Below are positions 27,705 to 40,789 of a DNA stretch of 64,000 nucleotides, piece after piece; position 1 is the first letter of the stretch; each line of letters opens with the position of its first letter. The notes under the pieces were generated by a model. It had not been told where the DNA came from and did no database searches. It saw only the letters and a program-made list of their open reading frames with translations. The stretch lies in NCBI RefSeq assembly GCF_954871325.1, contig NC_088776.1, positions 6,579,985 through 6,643,984 of the forward strand, read 5' to 3'. A program made the translations under genes and the position numbers. Source of the DNA: Gordionus sp. m RMFG-2023. Its lineage: Eukaryota; Nematomorpha; Gordioida; Chordodea; Parachordodidae.

Positions 27705-30360
27705 AATGCCAATAATGTTGTATAACGACTAGATTATAAAAAGCTAACCCAATATTTAGCCAAGAAATACTGGAGATTTTACTTGCAGATGCAGTAAGCA
27801 GGGATGTGAACTCAGATCCTGAACCCTCGTATTTTGGCTCTACCAGGACCCAGACCCTTTTTAAAAATAGAGATTCCAAGGGTTCTAGGTGTCAAAAAAA
27901 AAATATAATTTTATTTTCACTTTTTTTTCGTGAAATAATTGTTTTTTTCCGCATTTTTCTTTCCATTTCATTCCTGGACTTCCATTTTATTTAGAGAGTC
28001 CAAAATTATATATTATTTTCTGTAGTGTAGGTAATAATATTTTATTATGTAAATCTATTAATATGCTTTATAAAGAAATACCTAGATTATTTGAATTAAA
28101 ACTGAAACATTGGTAATTATTTTGTAGTGCAAGTAATAATAATTTAATTTTAAAGGATGATTTATTAATGTGCAAATAGAAATACTTTGTTTATTAAAAT
28201 AATTTTATTAGGTGATTATTTTGTAGTGTAAATAAGATATTTTGTTATAAACAATATTATTTTGGACAGATTTAAATTAATCAAAATTGGCAGTGTTGCA
28301 AATAGATCTTTTTGTTATTAATTATATTCTAATCTTTAAATCAATTTTGAATTTCAAATCTAAATTTAAAAAAAAATTTATTAAACAAACTTGTTGGTTA
28401 ATTATAAATTTTGTTTATTTATCTTATAGTATGAAAATAAAAGATATTTTGTTAGAGTATTATAATGTAACTAAAGGGCATTCTGGTCGTAAAACCACAT
28501 ATTAATAAAAGGTTCACACAATGCTAACCTACTCTATTAAGGCATTCATCAAATTCTCCTCAGACATTACAATATCAATACATATTTTAAAGCAAAATTT
28601 TTCAGGTTTAAAAAAAATTACTGATACTATTAGTAAGGCAATTGGAATGTCAATTATTCCTGTTATAAGGTTAAAGACTTAGTAGTAAATGAATCGAAAA
28701 AAATAGAATAAAAAAAACAAACAATAAATTAATTTCATTAATAATTGATTTCGCAGATTTGAGAGAAATATTCTAGGAATATATATATATATATAAAGAA
28801 ATAATATAATATTGAGATATTCAGCTACGAAGAAGATTAAAGAGTGCAACTTCTGAATATATAAAAAGAATGTTATTAGAAATATTAAATAAATTTCATC
28901 TTACTAAGAAATATTTATACAATTACTACAAATAATGGCGCTAATCTTGTAAAATCAATTAAATTATTAAATGAATGTTCACTGGAAGAGAAGAATGATG
29001 TAGACTATGATGGATAATTATGATGACATAATTAATTTTCAGTATAATATAGGATTTTTCCCCAAATATATATGCATTAGGTGCGCAGCCCATACTCTAC
29101 AATTGGCTATTAATGATTGCCTATAATACTTTCTCTTCAAAACTATCATTGATAAAGCAAGGGATGTTTCAAAATATTTAAGAACTCCCACAATTGGAAG
29201 AATATAAAAATTAATGAAAAGGTCAATGGTAATATTAGATAGATTGTACTACACGTTGGTCCTATTTATATGATGCTACAACGATTATTAAGTTTCTGAT
29301 TTTATTAGAGCACGTGAAGTCGTTTTGTCGGAAGATGATTGGTGCCAAATAAAGGACCATACTAGTGTATTAGTTCTTTTAAAAATAACAACTTTAATAT
29401 TACAATCAGAACAATTATGTTTATCTGATTTTTAATAGATTAGATGCCGATTAGATTTAGAAAGATGTAATAGTCATTTTTCATACTAAATATTAGAAAA
29501 CATGAAAATTCGAGAGCAAAAATATTTGCAAAACAGTGTTGTATACTCTTCTATATATTTATATCATCGATATCCAATTTATTGAATATTGAGCATAAAC
29601 AGATGTCTAAAGATCATCTTAAGGATTTATGGCAATCGCAAAACTTCATTATTTATATCATTGGAAACTACGACAATACTATTCTTTGTAATGATAATAA
29701 TGATAATGATCGCAATATTGTTAATCTTGAAAATTTATCTTAGATAGAGAAAAAAAAATCAAATTATCATCAGATAGATAGGAGGATAAAAAAAATACCT
29801 ATTACATCTTTAATAGAAAAGTTCTCAGAAGTTTAGATAATAAATAAATTTTAAATTTTTGAGATGAAAATTCTATAATATATTCGAATTATATATCTTG
29901 TCTAGAATCGTCATGGTTATACATGCGATACAAGTACAATTTATGTATTATAAATTGTTCTATCTTTTTTAGGTAAGCGCAGAACGTGCATTTTCTTCTT
30001 TGATATATATATTGTCTTATATACATGTAAACCTCAAGCATGATATTTTAGAAGATATGATTGAGCGATTGAATCTAACATTTAAAATATAAATTATTTC
30101 ATTTTAAAATATTTTATTTCTCAATTATAAATGTGTATATATGAAGTATAATAATAAAATGATTGAATAAATGTTTTATTTTCAGTCATTTTTTTTATGC
30201 TCTCGAAACCCTGATCACGAACCTTTTTTTAAATTTTATTCCTGTAACCCCACCTTGACCCTTTTTTCCCAAGTGTTCACATCCCAGGTAGAAAGGTTTG
30301 AAAGCTTGCCTAACATTTTTTGGCTAAAAAAGACCAGTCCCGATCTAAGTAAATGTTGAT
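27705..30360. repeat. Fold-back MITE split by a hAT element
   Basis: 27705-27798 (AATGTTGTATAACGACT, GCTAACCCAATATTTAGCC, GGAGATTTTACTTGCAGATG) and 30288-30350 (AAGCTTGCCTAACATTTTTTGGCTAAAAA) look like the two halves of one diverged fold-back copy, with the hAT at 27799-30287 between them. Confidence 0.4.
27799..30287 (+). mobile_element. Decayed hAT transposon, 2.5 kb, with transposase remnants
   Basis: Ends CAGGGATGTGAAC and GTGTTCACATCCCAG are hAT-type inverted repeats. On the plus strand: an N-terminal helical stretch near 28560-28680; IRCAAHTLQLAINDCL near 29075; DCTTRWSYLYDATTIIKFL near 29245, followed by LLEHVKSF; and VSAERAFSSL plus LKHDILEDMIERLNL near 29970-30090, the C-terminal dimerisation domain. 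Many stops separate these, so it is a fossil gene. The sequence just inside the ends (GATCCTGAACCCTCG, CCCAGACCCTTTTT) resembles the G/C-plus-A/T texture of the short MITEs in this window. No clean 8-bp target duplication was seen. Confidence 0.85.
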
Positions 30361-33237
30361 CAAACAAAGAGGGGAAAATAAGAATCCAAAAGTCCGCTTA
30401 AATTAGGAAAAGGTTTGATAATAGAAAAAGTCATCAAAAAAAATGTTAAATTCCTATTCAAAAAAAGAAAATCTTGATTTATTGTAAAATGTCTTTTTTT
30501 TTGGCATTACTTTAATATTATTGGTCACTTATCTTATTTTTTTTCTTCTAAATTTAGCGATCTCTTTAATTTTATGTCAATCTGTTTTTGTCATCATTTT
30601 AAGATTTTCTTATTGTTTCTTCTCATTTTTGATTGCTCTTTTCTTTTGTCCTTATATAAATAATTTATTTATTTTCACTCATCTTACTCTATTATTTTGG
30701 CATATTCATTTAACCACATTTTTTCGCCTTAAGAATTTTATGTTTTATCATTTTCTTTTCTTTTCCTTTAATTTTAACTTATAATACTTTTTTATTTATT
30801 TGACAATGAAATAATGTATATTTTTTAAAGTAAGACATAATTTATAAAAAAATAATCCAAAATGAGATTACAAAATAAGCAATAAATAATTAGGATAGGA
30901 AAACTTAATATTTTATTTAGACTACATCTTATGGTATTTGGGCTTATTTAAGAATATCATGGATTTATAATATAGATTCGATCTTATAGTATTTGGCCTT
31001 ATCAAATATCTGCCTAATTTTTTAAATATATTAGTTATATTTGTGGATTGGCACTTTTTGAAATGCGTTTTTAAATAAAATTTAAAATCTAATATTTTCT
31101 TAAGCTTTCTCCACATCAACTGTGACTGGCACAGAGTGAATGTTGTGGTAAGGAAAGTATAACTTTACACTCTGATAAAACAATATATATACAATAAAAA
31201 TTAAAAGAGCGGAGAAGCCCTCCATCCCAGAAGGAAGCTAGATTCCGAGTTTTTGAAAAATAATGCCAGGTATTTTTGGCAAAATGTCGCGGCACTCTTT
31301 ATCAACACTGTTAATAATAAACCAAACTAAGATTATTCATAATTATTGGGTATATTTTTTTCAGCCCTTAATTCTGGTCCTCCAGGAATTCTTTTTTTTT
31401 AAATATAATATTTTGTCAAACTCACAATTACAAATAACATTATAAGAAAAAATTCAATGTGCCCCACCCCACCTTAATATTTTTAGAGCACTTAAAAGAT
31501 TTATATTGGCAAGCACACATCATCCATCGATCGCCGATTTATAAGGGTTAAATTTGATTTGAAAATCTTTTAAAATTTTATTTTATATTAAATTTTTTTT
31601 TGATTATTTATGCTGTATATGTGATCAACTAAATGATATCCCTGAATGAATGCTTTATCAATCGTGATTTTATGAGAGCACTGCATGACCTGTTTTTGAT
31701 AGTCTGAGCCAGTTAGAACTAGAAATGGTGAGCCAAACAGATTTTTGATAAAAAATAAAGGAATATTGATAGAATCGTATAATTTTTGTTGAACAAGTTA
31801 GGTGTTTATTCGTCTATATAGCTTTCCGTAGGTTACGGATCTTTGTGACTCGTTAGAAACATTATCATAAACACTTTAAAACAATCCAAAATAGGGTCTC
31901 CTAGTTCAAAATCTGTTTAGCCTAGGTTGACAGAAATAAGTTTCAAAAAATAAGACGAACCAGAACACGACCATTTATAAAATAGATCACTGTCCACCAA
32001 TAATAGACTTTAAACCTTATTAGAATTTATTGCGTTCATAGTGAGATCCGTTCCGACACGATTTAACAGGTCCGCGAAGTTAGCGGAACCACTTGAGAAT
32101 CAATTAACAAAACTTATGCCAATATTTAGAGTCCTAATTGATTTTCAAACCAGCACCGGCGGAAAGGATCAATCTATAAGCTACACATTGGCATAAGTTT
32201 CGGCAATTGATCCTCAGTTTATTCAAAAAATTCCGCCAATTTCACGCTTTTAAAATGGATATAACTCGGTTAGGTATGTGATAGAAATATCCGGTTTAGA
32301 GAATATTAAAGAACAAATTACTAGATAGTTGCCAAGTTTTAAAACATGATCTTTCCTATTTTCGGTTTTGGCAAATGGCTACACTTTTTTTATTTTTCTT
32401 ATAATTTAGTAAAGTTTAATTCCGTTTTTGTCCAGATTGAAGATCAATTAGGATAAATTAACGGGCTACACATTGGCTTAGGATTCGGTAATTGATCTTC
32501 AAGTCGTTCCGGAATCTACAAAATTTCACACTTTCCTTATTTTGCTTATAACTTGCTAAGCTTTAATTCCGCCGGTGTTTGGTTTGAAGATCAATTAAGA
32601 TTTTAAATATTGGCCTAGTCTTTGTTAATTGATCCTCAAGTCGTTCCGTCAGCTTCACGGACCTCGATTTAATAGCTGATGGATTTTTAAAATCTTTTAT
32701 ACGAATAATTTTTCTTTATTAATCTTAATTTTATTCATTAATCTAAGAATTATCGATTCTAACAGATCTCATTAAAAAAATTTAAGGACGTCACTGAGAC
32801 TAAGGGTAACCCTAAAGAAGCGTTCTCATTATCCTAGGGGATAATAGAGGAACCTGATTTTAGATACTCTTAATCAATCACGTTAAATTTTATTTATAAA
32901 AAAAAAATTATTTTTTGGAAATAAATCTTAATTCAATTTATTTATTTATATAATTGGATTTGAAGTAATATATTTTTTTTCCCTATAAAAGATTGGCAAA
33001 CGGAAATGAAATTTGATAGCTAATCTTAAATATATTAAATCAATAAAATTATATAAAATGTATTTCTTCAATGAATTTAAGAAAAATATATATAATGCAA
33101 AAAATTATTGTTTTTTTTAGAAATTAATGATTATAAGATGTATTTTCATAAAAGGGTGGAAGGGGGGGTGGGGTAGAATATATTTTCCTTTTTTTTATAA
33201 AAAAATACTTTTCTTATTTTTAAAATCATTTTATAAT
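30361..33237. other. Intergenic with a dispersed repeat at 32040-32790
   Basis: No gene. From about 32040 (GTGAGATCCGTTCCGACACG) to 32790 (TCTAACAGATCTCATT) there are related blocks: several copies of a segment with CAATTGATCCTCA/TTGATCTTCAA and GCTACACATTGGC, and near 32655-32700 the ATTTAATAGCTGATGG, TTAAAATCTTTTAT block also found near 24400 and 24490. This looks like one composite, partly inverted repeat. Confidence 0.4.
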
Positions 33238-33735
33238 TGAAAGGGCTCGTTTTGAACTTAATATTTTAGCCAGAAAAATATTGTTTATGCCTCGAGATTT
33301 CGAAAATATATATCTAAACCTTTGTTCCTTCTATCAGAAAAATCTTCAGGCATGCGTATTAGACTATTTAAAATAATCGGGTTCGGGCCGGGCTTAATAT
33401 TTTAAAAAAAAATTTGGGCCGGGTGGGACCTTGGATATTTTATAAACATATCTAAATTTATCAATTTTATATTGAATTTTTTATATAAAAGTAAAATATT
33501 TGATTTTATTTATTGAAACTAAACGACATATATAACAATTTTGAGTAATTATAAAGATTAATTTCTATATTTAGATGAACTCGGGCTGAGCTGGGTCGAT
33601 AATTTTTTTTAAAAATTTCGGCTTGAAAAAATAAAATAGGGCCGATGCAGATCACCAATGCGTATTATATTTCTGGATGAAATATTTAATTAGCAGTTTT
33701 TAAAAATCGGCTCAAAACGAGCCTTTTAACAACAC
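33238..33735. repeat. Fold-back MITE split by a G/C-rich insertion
   Basis: Left half 33238-33361 (GGGCTCGTTTTGAAC, TATGCCTCGAGATTTCG, AAAATCTTCAGGC) and right half 33658-33735 (TTCTGGATGAAATATTT, AATCGGCTCAAAACGAGCC, TTTTAACAACACT) form one fold-back copy interrupted by the element 33362-33657. Confidence 0.75.
33362..33657. mobile_element. G/C-rich MITE inserted in a fold-back MITE, 10-bp flanking repeat
   Basis: 296 bp lying between two identical ATGCGTATTA copies (33352-33361 and 33658-33667); the real duplication is likely 8-10 bp. The interior has CGGGTTCGGGCCGGGC near the left and GGGCCGATGCAGATCACCA at the right end, as in other hAT-type MITEs here. Confidence 0.75.
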
Positions 33736-36700
33736 TAATAGTGATATTGAATCAAGGTAAAAAGAAAAGAGGAAAAATACATAATTAATATTTTTCGGGC
33801 CTATATTTTATTGACGTTCGTGCCGGCCCGGCTGTGCAGGACTCTAGAAGGCATCCTCGCCTCCACTTGATTGAACAAGAATTTACCCAATTCAGCTGGA
33901 GATAAAAAAAAATGAATATTCAAAATTATTAGAAACTCGCTATTTTAATAAAATTCGAAATATTCCATTTATGGTCTAACTTAAAAGTCGGCACGGGTGA
34001 AAATTTATATGAAGGTTTTTCGGCCGGTACTTTACCCCGCCTGGAATAAGTTTTAAAAAACATTTTCAAGATTTTTGACCAATTTATTTGGCCCAGCCAC
34101 AAACTTTTTCCTTTCTGACCGCGCCGACTTCTAGTCTTATTCAGCATACTATAGCTCTAATATTAATTTTTATCAAAATAATTTACTTTTATCTCATTAT
34201 TCTGCGACCTGCAATTTATTTTCTAGAAGTGTCATAAATTCTATCTATCATATGAATTATCAATACATTTTAGTTTATAGTGATATCTCTTTCGTCATAA
34301 CGTTTTACAATCTTCTTTACCAAATCTGACAGAAGTCCTAATTATATATATAAATCTGACAGGAGTTTTTTTTAAAAAAAAAAAATATTTAATCGGGTAT
34401 AACCTCAAAAGAGTATACCCTCTATTTTATTTTCCTAGTATTCTTCCTTTTTCACAAAAATATCCGCCATTTAATAATTTGATTAATTTTTAATTATAGT
34501 GTGGAGGAGGATATAATAAATTTCTATTAACACAATAATTAAAAAAATATATATATAATTTGGATGACCTTAATTCTATTATTATTATTGTAATTAAATA
34601 CCGCGCATAATATATTATAATAGTGCTTCCAAAATAATGCGTTTTTTTCCTTAATTCCAAATAAAGTGTCTTTTAAATAGTATTTTTATTTTGCGACTTA
34701 TGTTTTGGCAAAAAATATCCAAGGACAAAAAAAGGCAATTGGCGGTTTAGAAATTTTTATATGTTTAAATAAAGGGGTAGGTTATTTTTGGAATTTTTAC
34801 ACATGATATTTATGCTTAAACAACAATGCTACTGATCAAGAAGTCTTTAGTTATTAAATAGTCTTGGACAGACATAAAGGACAGGCCTGTTTAAATTAGG
34901 ACCTAATGGAATTGGACATATTTTTATAAAATATTCCAGGATGGAATAACACAGGACTCTTAATTAATTAGATATTAAGAAAAATAGGAATATCTTATTT
35001 AAAAAAAATCATGCGGATAATAAAATTTCGATTTAAAATTTTTTAAAAATGTTTCCACTAGAAAAATAAATAAATAATGATTTTAATTTTGTAATAAATG
35101 TTGTATAGATATGTAATTAAAAGATCTAAATTATCAGCTTGTCAAAATTTGATTTGTCTTAGAAATTTATATATATATATTTAATAATTTTCATTTACAG
35201 TAAAATTATTATGTTCTTATCTTACAAGAAATAGATATTTAAAATTATATATATACTTTTCTTCCTGATATTTTGATGGTGATAATATTTTCAATTGATA
35301 CAACTTATTGGGAAAATTCAAAAATAAATAAATAAAGTTGGTTAAATTATACGATGGAATAACGAGGAAAATAATCTGTCAATTTTAGTTATTCATATCC
35401 GAAAATAATCGTCTAATAATTCGATCATAGATCTAATATATTAATTTGCATAAACTTCCACATTATATAATGGCTTAATCTACATTTTCCCGAATAAAAA
35501 TCAACTAATAAAAATTAATGCAATAAGATAAGCTTATTGTACCAGCGAAGAACAAAAAAATGATAGGTTTGCCCTCAAAGTAAAGTAGTATAAAATTAAT
35601 TTTTAAAACACGTAAGGTAGAGATGTAAAACCTCGGCCCATACTCACTCGCGGGCTGGTGGTAAAAATTTTTTTAGACCCTGAAAATCAGGGATCTGGAC
35701 ACGGAAAAATTAGAACAGGTTTAAAAAATTTTTATAATATGAATCAAGGTGGAATTAAATGGAACTACTCCTTGCTGAGCTTGCTTCGGTTCCAGGTTTG
35801 GTATAAATAGATATCACCCAAGCTATCAATCGAATAAGTTTATTTTGTAAAAATAACAATTAAAAAAAACATTTTAATAACTCTATTTTTAGCCAAAAGT
35901 TTTATTAGTAAAAAAAAAAATTGAAAGACAGTTATTAGGGCAGGTATGTCAATGCTTTTAGGAGTAAAAACAAAAAAAAAAAGTCAGTTAGGAAAACATG
36001 ATAATTTTTACTTTTGTTAGAACTTAATCAAAAAATGACATACAAACCCAGTCTGGACCTGGGTTCAGAGAAAATTTGGGTTGGTAGGTTCATGAACCTA
36101 AATATTTTTGGGATCAGATTAGGTGGATAAAAACGGAGACTGGTCATGAGTTATAGAATTCTGGGAAAAATACTTTATATTTTAAGGTTATGCATTAAAT
36201 CAGAAATAATTTTTATATATATATTAGATTTACTATAAACATATTACAAAAAAATGTTTATTTCCCACTTCTGGATTTTAAAAATTTTTTTATTTCATTT
36301 GTGATTCAATAAGGCAAACAAAAAGAAAATATAACATTCAAATTTTTTTTTGGCCAAGTATATTTTATTAATGTTCCAAACCTTACAGGATTCTAATGAA
36401 TGATAAGGTTAAAAATAAAAGTCTAATTCGGAATAAAATTTATTATAAATAGAAGACTTCATAAAAATTAAAAAATGGAGTTAACCCATAAAAAAATGAA
36501 AATAATACATTTGTAAGAAATTCTGAACCTTAAAATGGAAAAAATAATAATCTTAACAAGTGGATTATGCCAAATTCAGAGGTTAAGTATAGAGGTCAAA
36601 AAATGTGTGAGGGGGCATGGTCTATTTGTTGCTATGGGATTAATATTAGTGATAAAAATAATTTTAAAAAGTATAAGGTTTGTATGGATAATTTAATTTT

Positions 36701-37157
36701 TATTACTAAGATTTTAATGAAATAAATTATTTTCCAAAAGAAAATTATTAGAATCTTTAAAATTAGAAAATATTTAAGATATAATAAAAATACAAATAGT
36801 CTAAAATAAGATTATTAATCAAAATTAAATAGATGTAACTATTTTAAAGATTCCCTCATACCCCTTCAAATTCAATAATAAATATAATAGGCTATTTTTA
36901 TAAATATTTATTTTATATAGATATATATATACTATACAAATACTTTATATATTTAAATAGTTTACATATATTTAAGTGTTTACATATATTTAAATAGTCT
37001 ATATGTAATATAAAGATTGTTATTGCATAATTTAATTAATTTGAATTGCATGATTAAATATTATTTTAATATATTCTAATTTTAATTAAATTCCCTGAGC
37101 AAATTAAAAAAGCTATTTTATTTATAAATATAATTTAATATAGTGATTGAAAACTAA
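33736..37157. other. Intergenic, mostly A/T-rich; possible MITE end near 33846
   Basis: GTGCCGGCCCGGCTGTGCAG followed by GACTCTA up to 33846 resembles the right end of the G/C-rich hAT MITE family; a similar G/C-rich patch lies at 35630-35700 and near 36040-36150. No gene, RNA gene or intact element was recognised. Confidence 0.35.
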
Positions 37158-37631
37158 CTAATGATGAGGAAGTGAGTCACTGACTTTACGAGCAACATTA
37201 GCTACACCTTCAGCCACATATTTAACACCATCCCCAAATTTATATCCAACATTTGTAACACCTCCTTGAACTGTCTCTTTAGCAGCATTAACACCTGCAG
37301 CAGCTTGATCAATTTTACCTTTAACCCCTTGTTCGACATGACCATAAGCATTAGCTGCTCCTTTTTGTATGCCTCCAGCCAAATTTGAAACTCCTTCACC
37401 AACCTGAGCAACACCATGTTCAACCTGACCATAAGCATCACCGACGAGATTCTGTGCTCCTTGTCCTACTTCAATTACCTTGTTTTTGGCACCCTCTTTT
37501 ACTTGATTGATATTCTCTCCAACTTGTTTAATAGTTGCTTGAGTACCACCCGAAATACCGCCAGCAATATCCCCACCAGCACCAGCAATTTTCCCTGTGG
37601 CCGATTTGAATCCTTCACGTACTTGATCCAT
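37158..37631 (-). CDS. 11-mer amphipathic repeat protein, LEA/synuclein-like (157 aa)
   Basis: Intronless ORF of 157 residues starting MDQVREGFKSATGKIAG. From residue 47 on, Gly recurs every 11 residues (47, 58, 80, 91, 102, 113, 124, 135), usually followed by V or A, e.g. GAKNKVIEVGQ, GVSNLAGGIQK, GVKGKIDQAAA, GVNAAKETVQG, GVTNVGYKFGD, GVKYVAEGVAN. This hendecad pattern is typical of long 11/3 amphipathic helices in LEA group 3 proteins, synucleins and perilipins, which bind membranes or protect dry cells. There is no signal peptide, no membrane segment and no Cys. A TTTATT (inverse AATAAA) at 37117-37122 may end the transcript. Codons are A/T-rich like the surroundings. Function is inferred from periodicity only; orthology to any named gene is not claimed. 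Confidence 0.75.
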   Translation of the reverse strand: MDQVREGFKSATGKIAGAGGDIAGGISGGTQATIKQVGENINQVKEGAKNKVIEVGQGAQNLVGDAYGQVEHGVAQVGEGVSNLAGGIQKGAANAYGHVEQGVKGKIDQAAAGVNAAKETVQGGVTNVGYKFGDGVKYVAEGVANVARKVSDSLPHH

Positions 37632-40188
37632 ATTAATTAAGATATTTTGGATAAGTTATTAAAAATTTTATATTTTATTATAAGCCAAATATGTTACTAC
37701 ACTAGAAACGTATAGATATAGATTCAACATCCTAAGTGTAGATAAATTATTTTATAATAGAATATGTCCATACAATGATTAAAATAAGTTTTAAATAATA
37801 ATTAATGACTTCTTGCTTATTAAGTAAATAATGTTATAATTGTTATGAAATAGTATTTTAAATGTAATTAAAACTTTTTCTTAATAAATCAACATAGCGA
37901 TCTTCCTTTTTTTTTATTAGCATTATACATAAAAATTTTCTTCCTTCTAATATAATTTGCCTAAAAATATTCATAGTTAAAACTGGATAATTGCGAAGCG
38001 CTGGGTCTGAAAAAATTTATTTTTCCGCACTTATCTGATTTTTAACAATTATAATTCTAAATATAATTATTTGTTAATATAGCCAGTTTTGTTAAAATAA
38101 ACCAGTTTTGTGATTATTAATAATATATTATATTATTTACATAAAGATATCAAATTTGCATATGTTTTATAAAAAAATCAAAATGATTAAATGTATTTTT
38201 TTTTGTGTCTAATCTGGATATCATCATATGTTATTTTTTTATATAAGATAATCCAAAATACACATATTAATTCATATAAAGTTATATTTAAATTTTACAC
38301 AAATAATAATTGTAGAGAAACATTTAATAAATATATAATGTTTACTATAAAAATATTGTTTGTATTACATCTTTACAATTTATTTTCCTTTTAAGATATT
38401 CCTATAATTTATATAAGTAGAACCTGCTAAATAAATCAAAATCAATCAGAAAACTTTTGAATATTTAATTCATGGATTGTAAAAATTACTCAGTTGATAT
38501 TCTATTTTCGTTTATTATAATGAATGTATAAATAAATAATTTTTATAAAATTAATTTTGTAATGAATTAAATACACCTTCTACAATGACTTCTAACCTTC
38601 TTAATATTTCTTGTTCCTTCAAGTTAGCATATACCTGGATAAAGATTTTCATATGCATTAATAGCTTTGCTTTTATTATGTAAATAACCAGGCTCGGGCA
38701 TCTCTTACATAACATCTAGAAAATTAAATAAATTTCATTATTTATATTAAAAACTTTCTTAGATCGGCGCTCTCATCGCAGATTGTATGAAATTAATATT
38801 TTGTCTTTTCCGAAATCTCTGCAGCTAATATATTACAAAGCCCGATATAGATCGATTAACGGCCCCAATTAAGATTTTAGCTAAAAAAATATTATGTAAG
38901 AATCAAGATTTGGCAAATAGATGTCCAAGTATTTCTGCCAGCTATGTACAAAATCTTTAGGCTTGCATAATTTTTATTTTGGTTATAATCACAATTCGTT
39001 TTTAATCGACTTAAATTCTTGATACATAATCTGATGGATTATATTTTTTATTTGAGGCTAGGCTCTTAATTATCTCGTATCAAGTAATTATTATTTTATC
39101 CTTGATTTGTTATTAAATTTATAGAATCATAATTATCACCTTGCCTTGCAATGAAACCATATGCTAATAAGAAAATTAGATTTCCGAAAAAAGCGGCATT
39201 ATTAATTTGGGTTGCACAGATATGGAACACAAATCGCAGCCACAATGGCCTTGTCATGTTATAAAAAAATAGAATTTACAGCAAAACATTTGATGAGGCA
39301 GTTTTAAATTTTGAAAATATCTACAATTTTTATAATTATAGGTGGCTGCAGATAGTGTTGTTAAAAAGCCTTATGGATTGATGTAAATTCAAAAATAATT
39401 TTTTAATTATTTATGGTTAATCAATTAAATATATCGTCGCTTCGCAATTATTCGATAGAAATAGCGTTGTTAAAATATAAATAGAACCTTAAATTTTTCG
39501 CATCTAACCGATATTTCGCAATTAACCAATTTGCAATTAAAAATATATTATAAATTATGTCATTATAAATTTTTAACGGAATGGTGGATATATTTCGCGT
39601 TTAAAAATATTTGCACTTAAGCGATATGCAAGTAAGCGGTTTTGATTGTATTATTTAAATCGCATAAGAATTCAACCAATGCAATATATATTTTCCATAA
39701 TAATATATGAAATAAAAAAAATGGTATCAGATCATAGGGAATATTTTCTAATCTTTTTCCTATTAAGGATAAAGCCTTCTATACTACTCAAATGAATTAT
39801 GTGAATAAATAAATTTAAAAATAAAACATTTTTTAAGAGAATCGTTTATAAGTCCGTTGTCAAAGTATTCTAGGCTATTATATGAAATTTAAAAAAATTA
39901 ACTTATGACTTAGATAGGATGCAGATAAAACCAGGTTGTGTATTTGATTGGTAAATATGACTCGGTAGATTGACCGATAACTTTTTTTTAAATTCATGGT
40001 AATTCAATAACTAATGTTTCGCTCTCTATGGCAAAATCTTGTTCTGATGCATATTCAATATTATCATTTTCTTTAATATTTTTTAATCCATTTTGCTGTT
40101 ATCGAGATCTTAAATCGATTTATATTTTTCGTAAGAAAATAAACCCAAATCGAACAATTTCTTTTTGAAGAAGGAGTAGAAATAGGTG
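37632..40188. other. Intergenic with degenerate fold-back pieces
   Basis: A/T-rich. A diverged fold-back copy lies at 38855-39010 (GGCAAATAGATGTCCAAGTA, AAAATCTTTAGGCTTGCATAA) and a left-arm-like GTGTTGTTAAAAAGCC at 39354. No gene recognised. Confidence 0.4.
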
Positions 40189-40449
40189 TTAGTTAAATGC
40201 CACTTCTATTAATAAAAATGGTAGGTGAAGCCCAACTAACTTGTGACCGAAATCTGATTGTTTATTATGAAGTAAATGCTTTCCACATAATTTGGTATTA
40301 AACTGGCCGCTTTTACTTCTGAAATTTTTGATATCCTTCGAAATATTTTGATCATCACCACTTTGTAAAATGCCTAATTCTTGTATTATATGACATATTT
40401 CATTAAATTCACTACTAGTACGATACTCCCTTTGACATTGGGGACTCAA
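40189..40449 (-). CDS. Hypothetical ORF, 86 aa, unrecognised
   Basis: Minus-strand ORF beginning MSPQCQREYRTSSEFNEICH, with normal-looking composition (Cys, His, charged residues) unlike most chance ORFs in this A/T-rich DNA. Further along the same strand, near 40090-40000, an open stretch reads ENDNIEYASEQDFAIESETL and ends soon after. These may be exons of one gene or remnants of a transposon gene; I recognise neither. No supporting splice sites were fixed. Confidence 0.25.
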   Translation of the reverse strand: MSPQCQREYRTSSEFNEICHIIQELGILQSGDDQNISKDIKNFRSKSGQFNTKLCGKHLLHNKQSDFGHKLVGLHLPFLLIEVAFN

Positions 40450-40789
40450 TAAAAGCAGTATTCTGATTACCTGTATTTATATCGTTTTTTTATTTTTTTC
40501 AAACATATTTTTAGTTATTTTTTTAAAGATTTTTTAGAATATTTAACCTTATTTGACCAGATCAAATACTTCTTAGATCAATTGACTAAATTTGAAAGGT
40601 CAATTGACCAACTTGCCAATAATACATTATGTATCATAGTAAAAATATTTCTGAAACTCTGATTCCATATTCAATCATAATTCTTTGAATAGAATATAAA
40701 AATAGTTCAACTTTTGTTATGATTTACTAAACCATTTATCTGAACCGTTATAGTCAAACTTGTAGAACAAACGAATCCTTGTTTCTTAC

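Noticed and set aside
30521-30784. 87-codon hydrophobic ORF
   Set aside because: Phe/Leu-rich because of T-rich DNA; no helix boundaries, homologous motif or context to support a membrane protein.
37202-37640. ORFs overlapping the 157-aa repeat gene in other frames
   Set aside because: Shadows caused by the 33-bp periodicity; the MDQVREGF frame alone has the Gly register and a natural stop.
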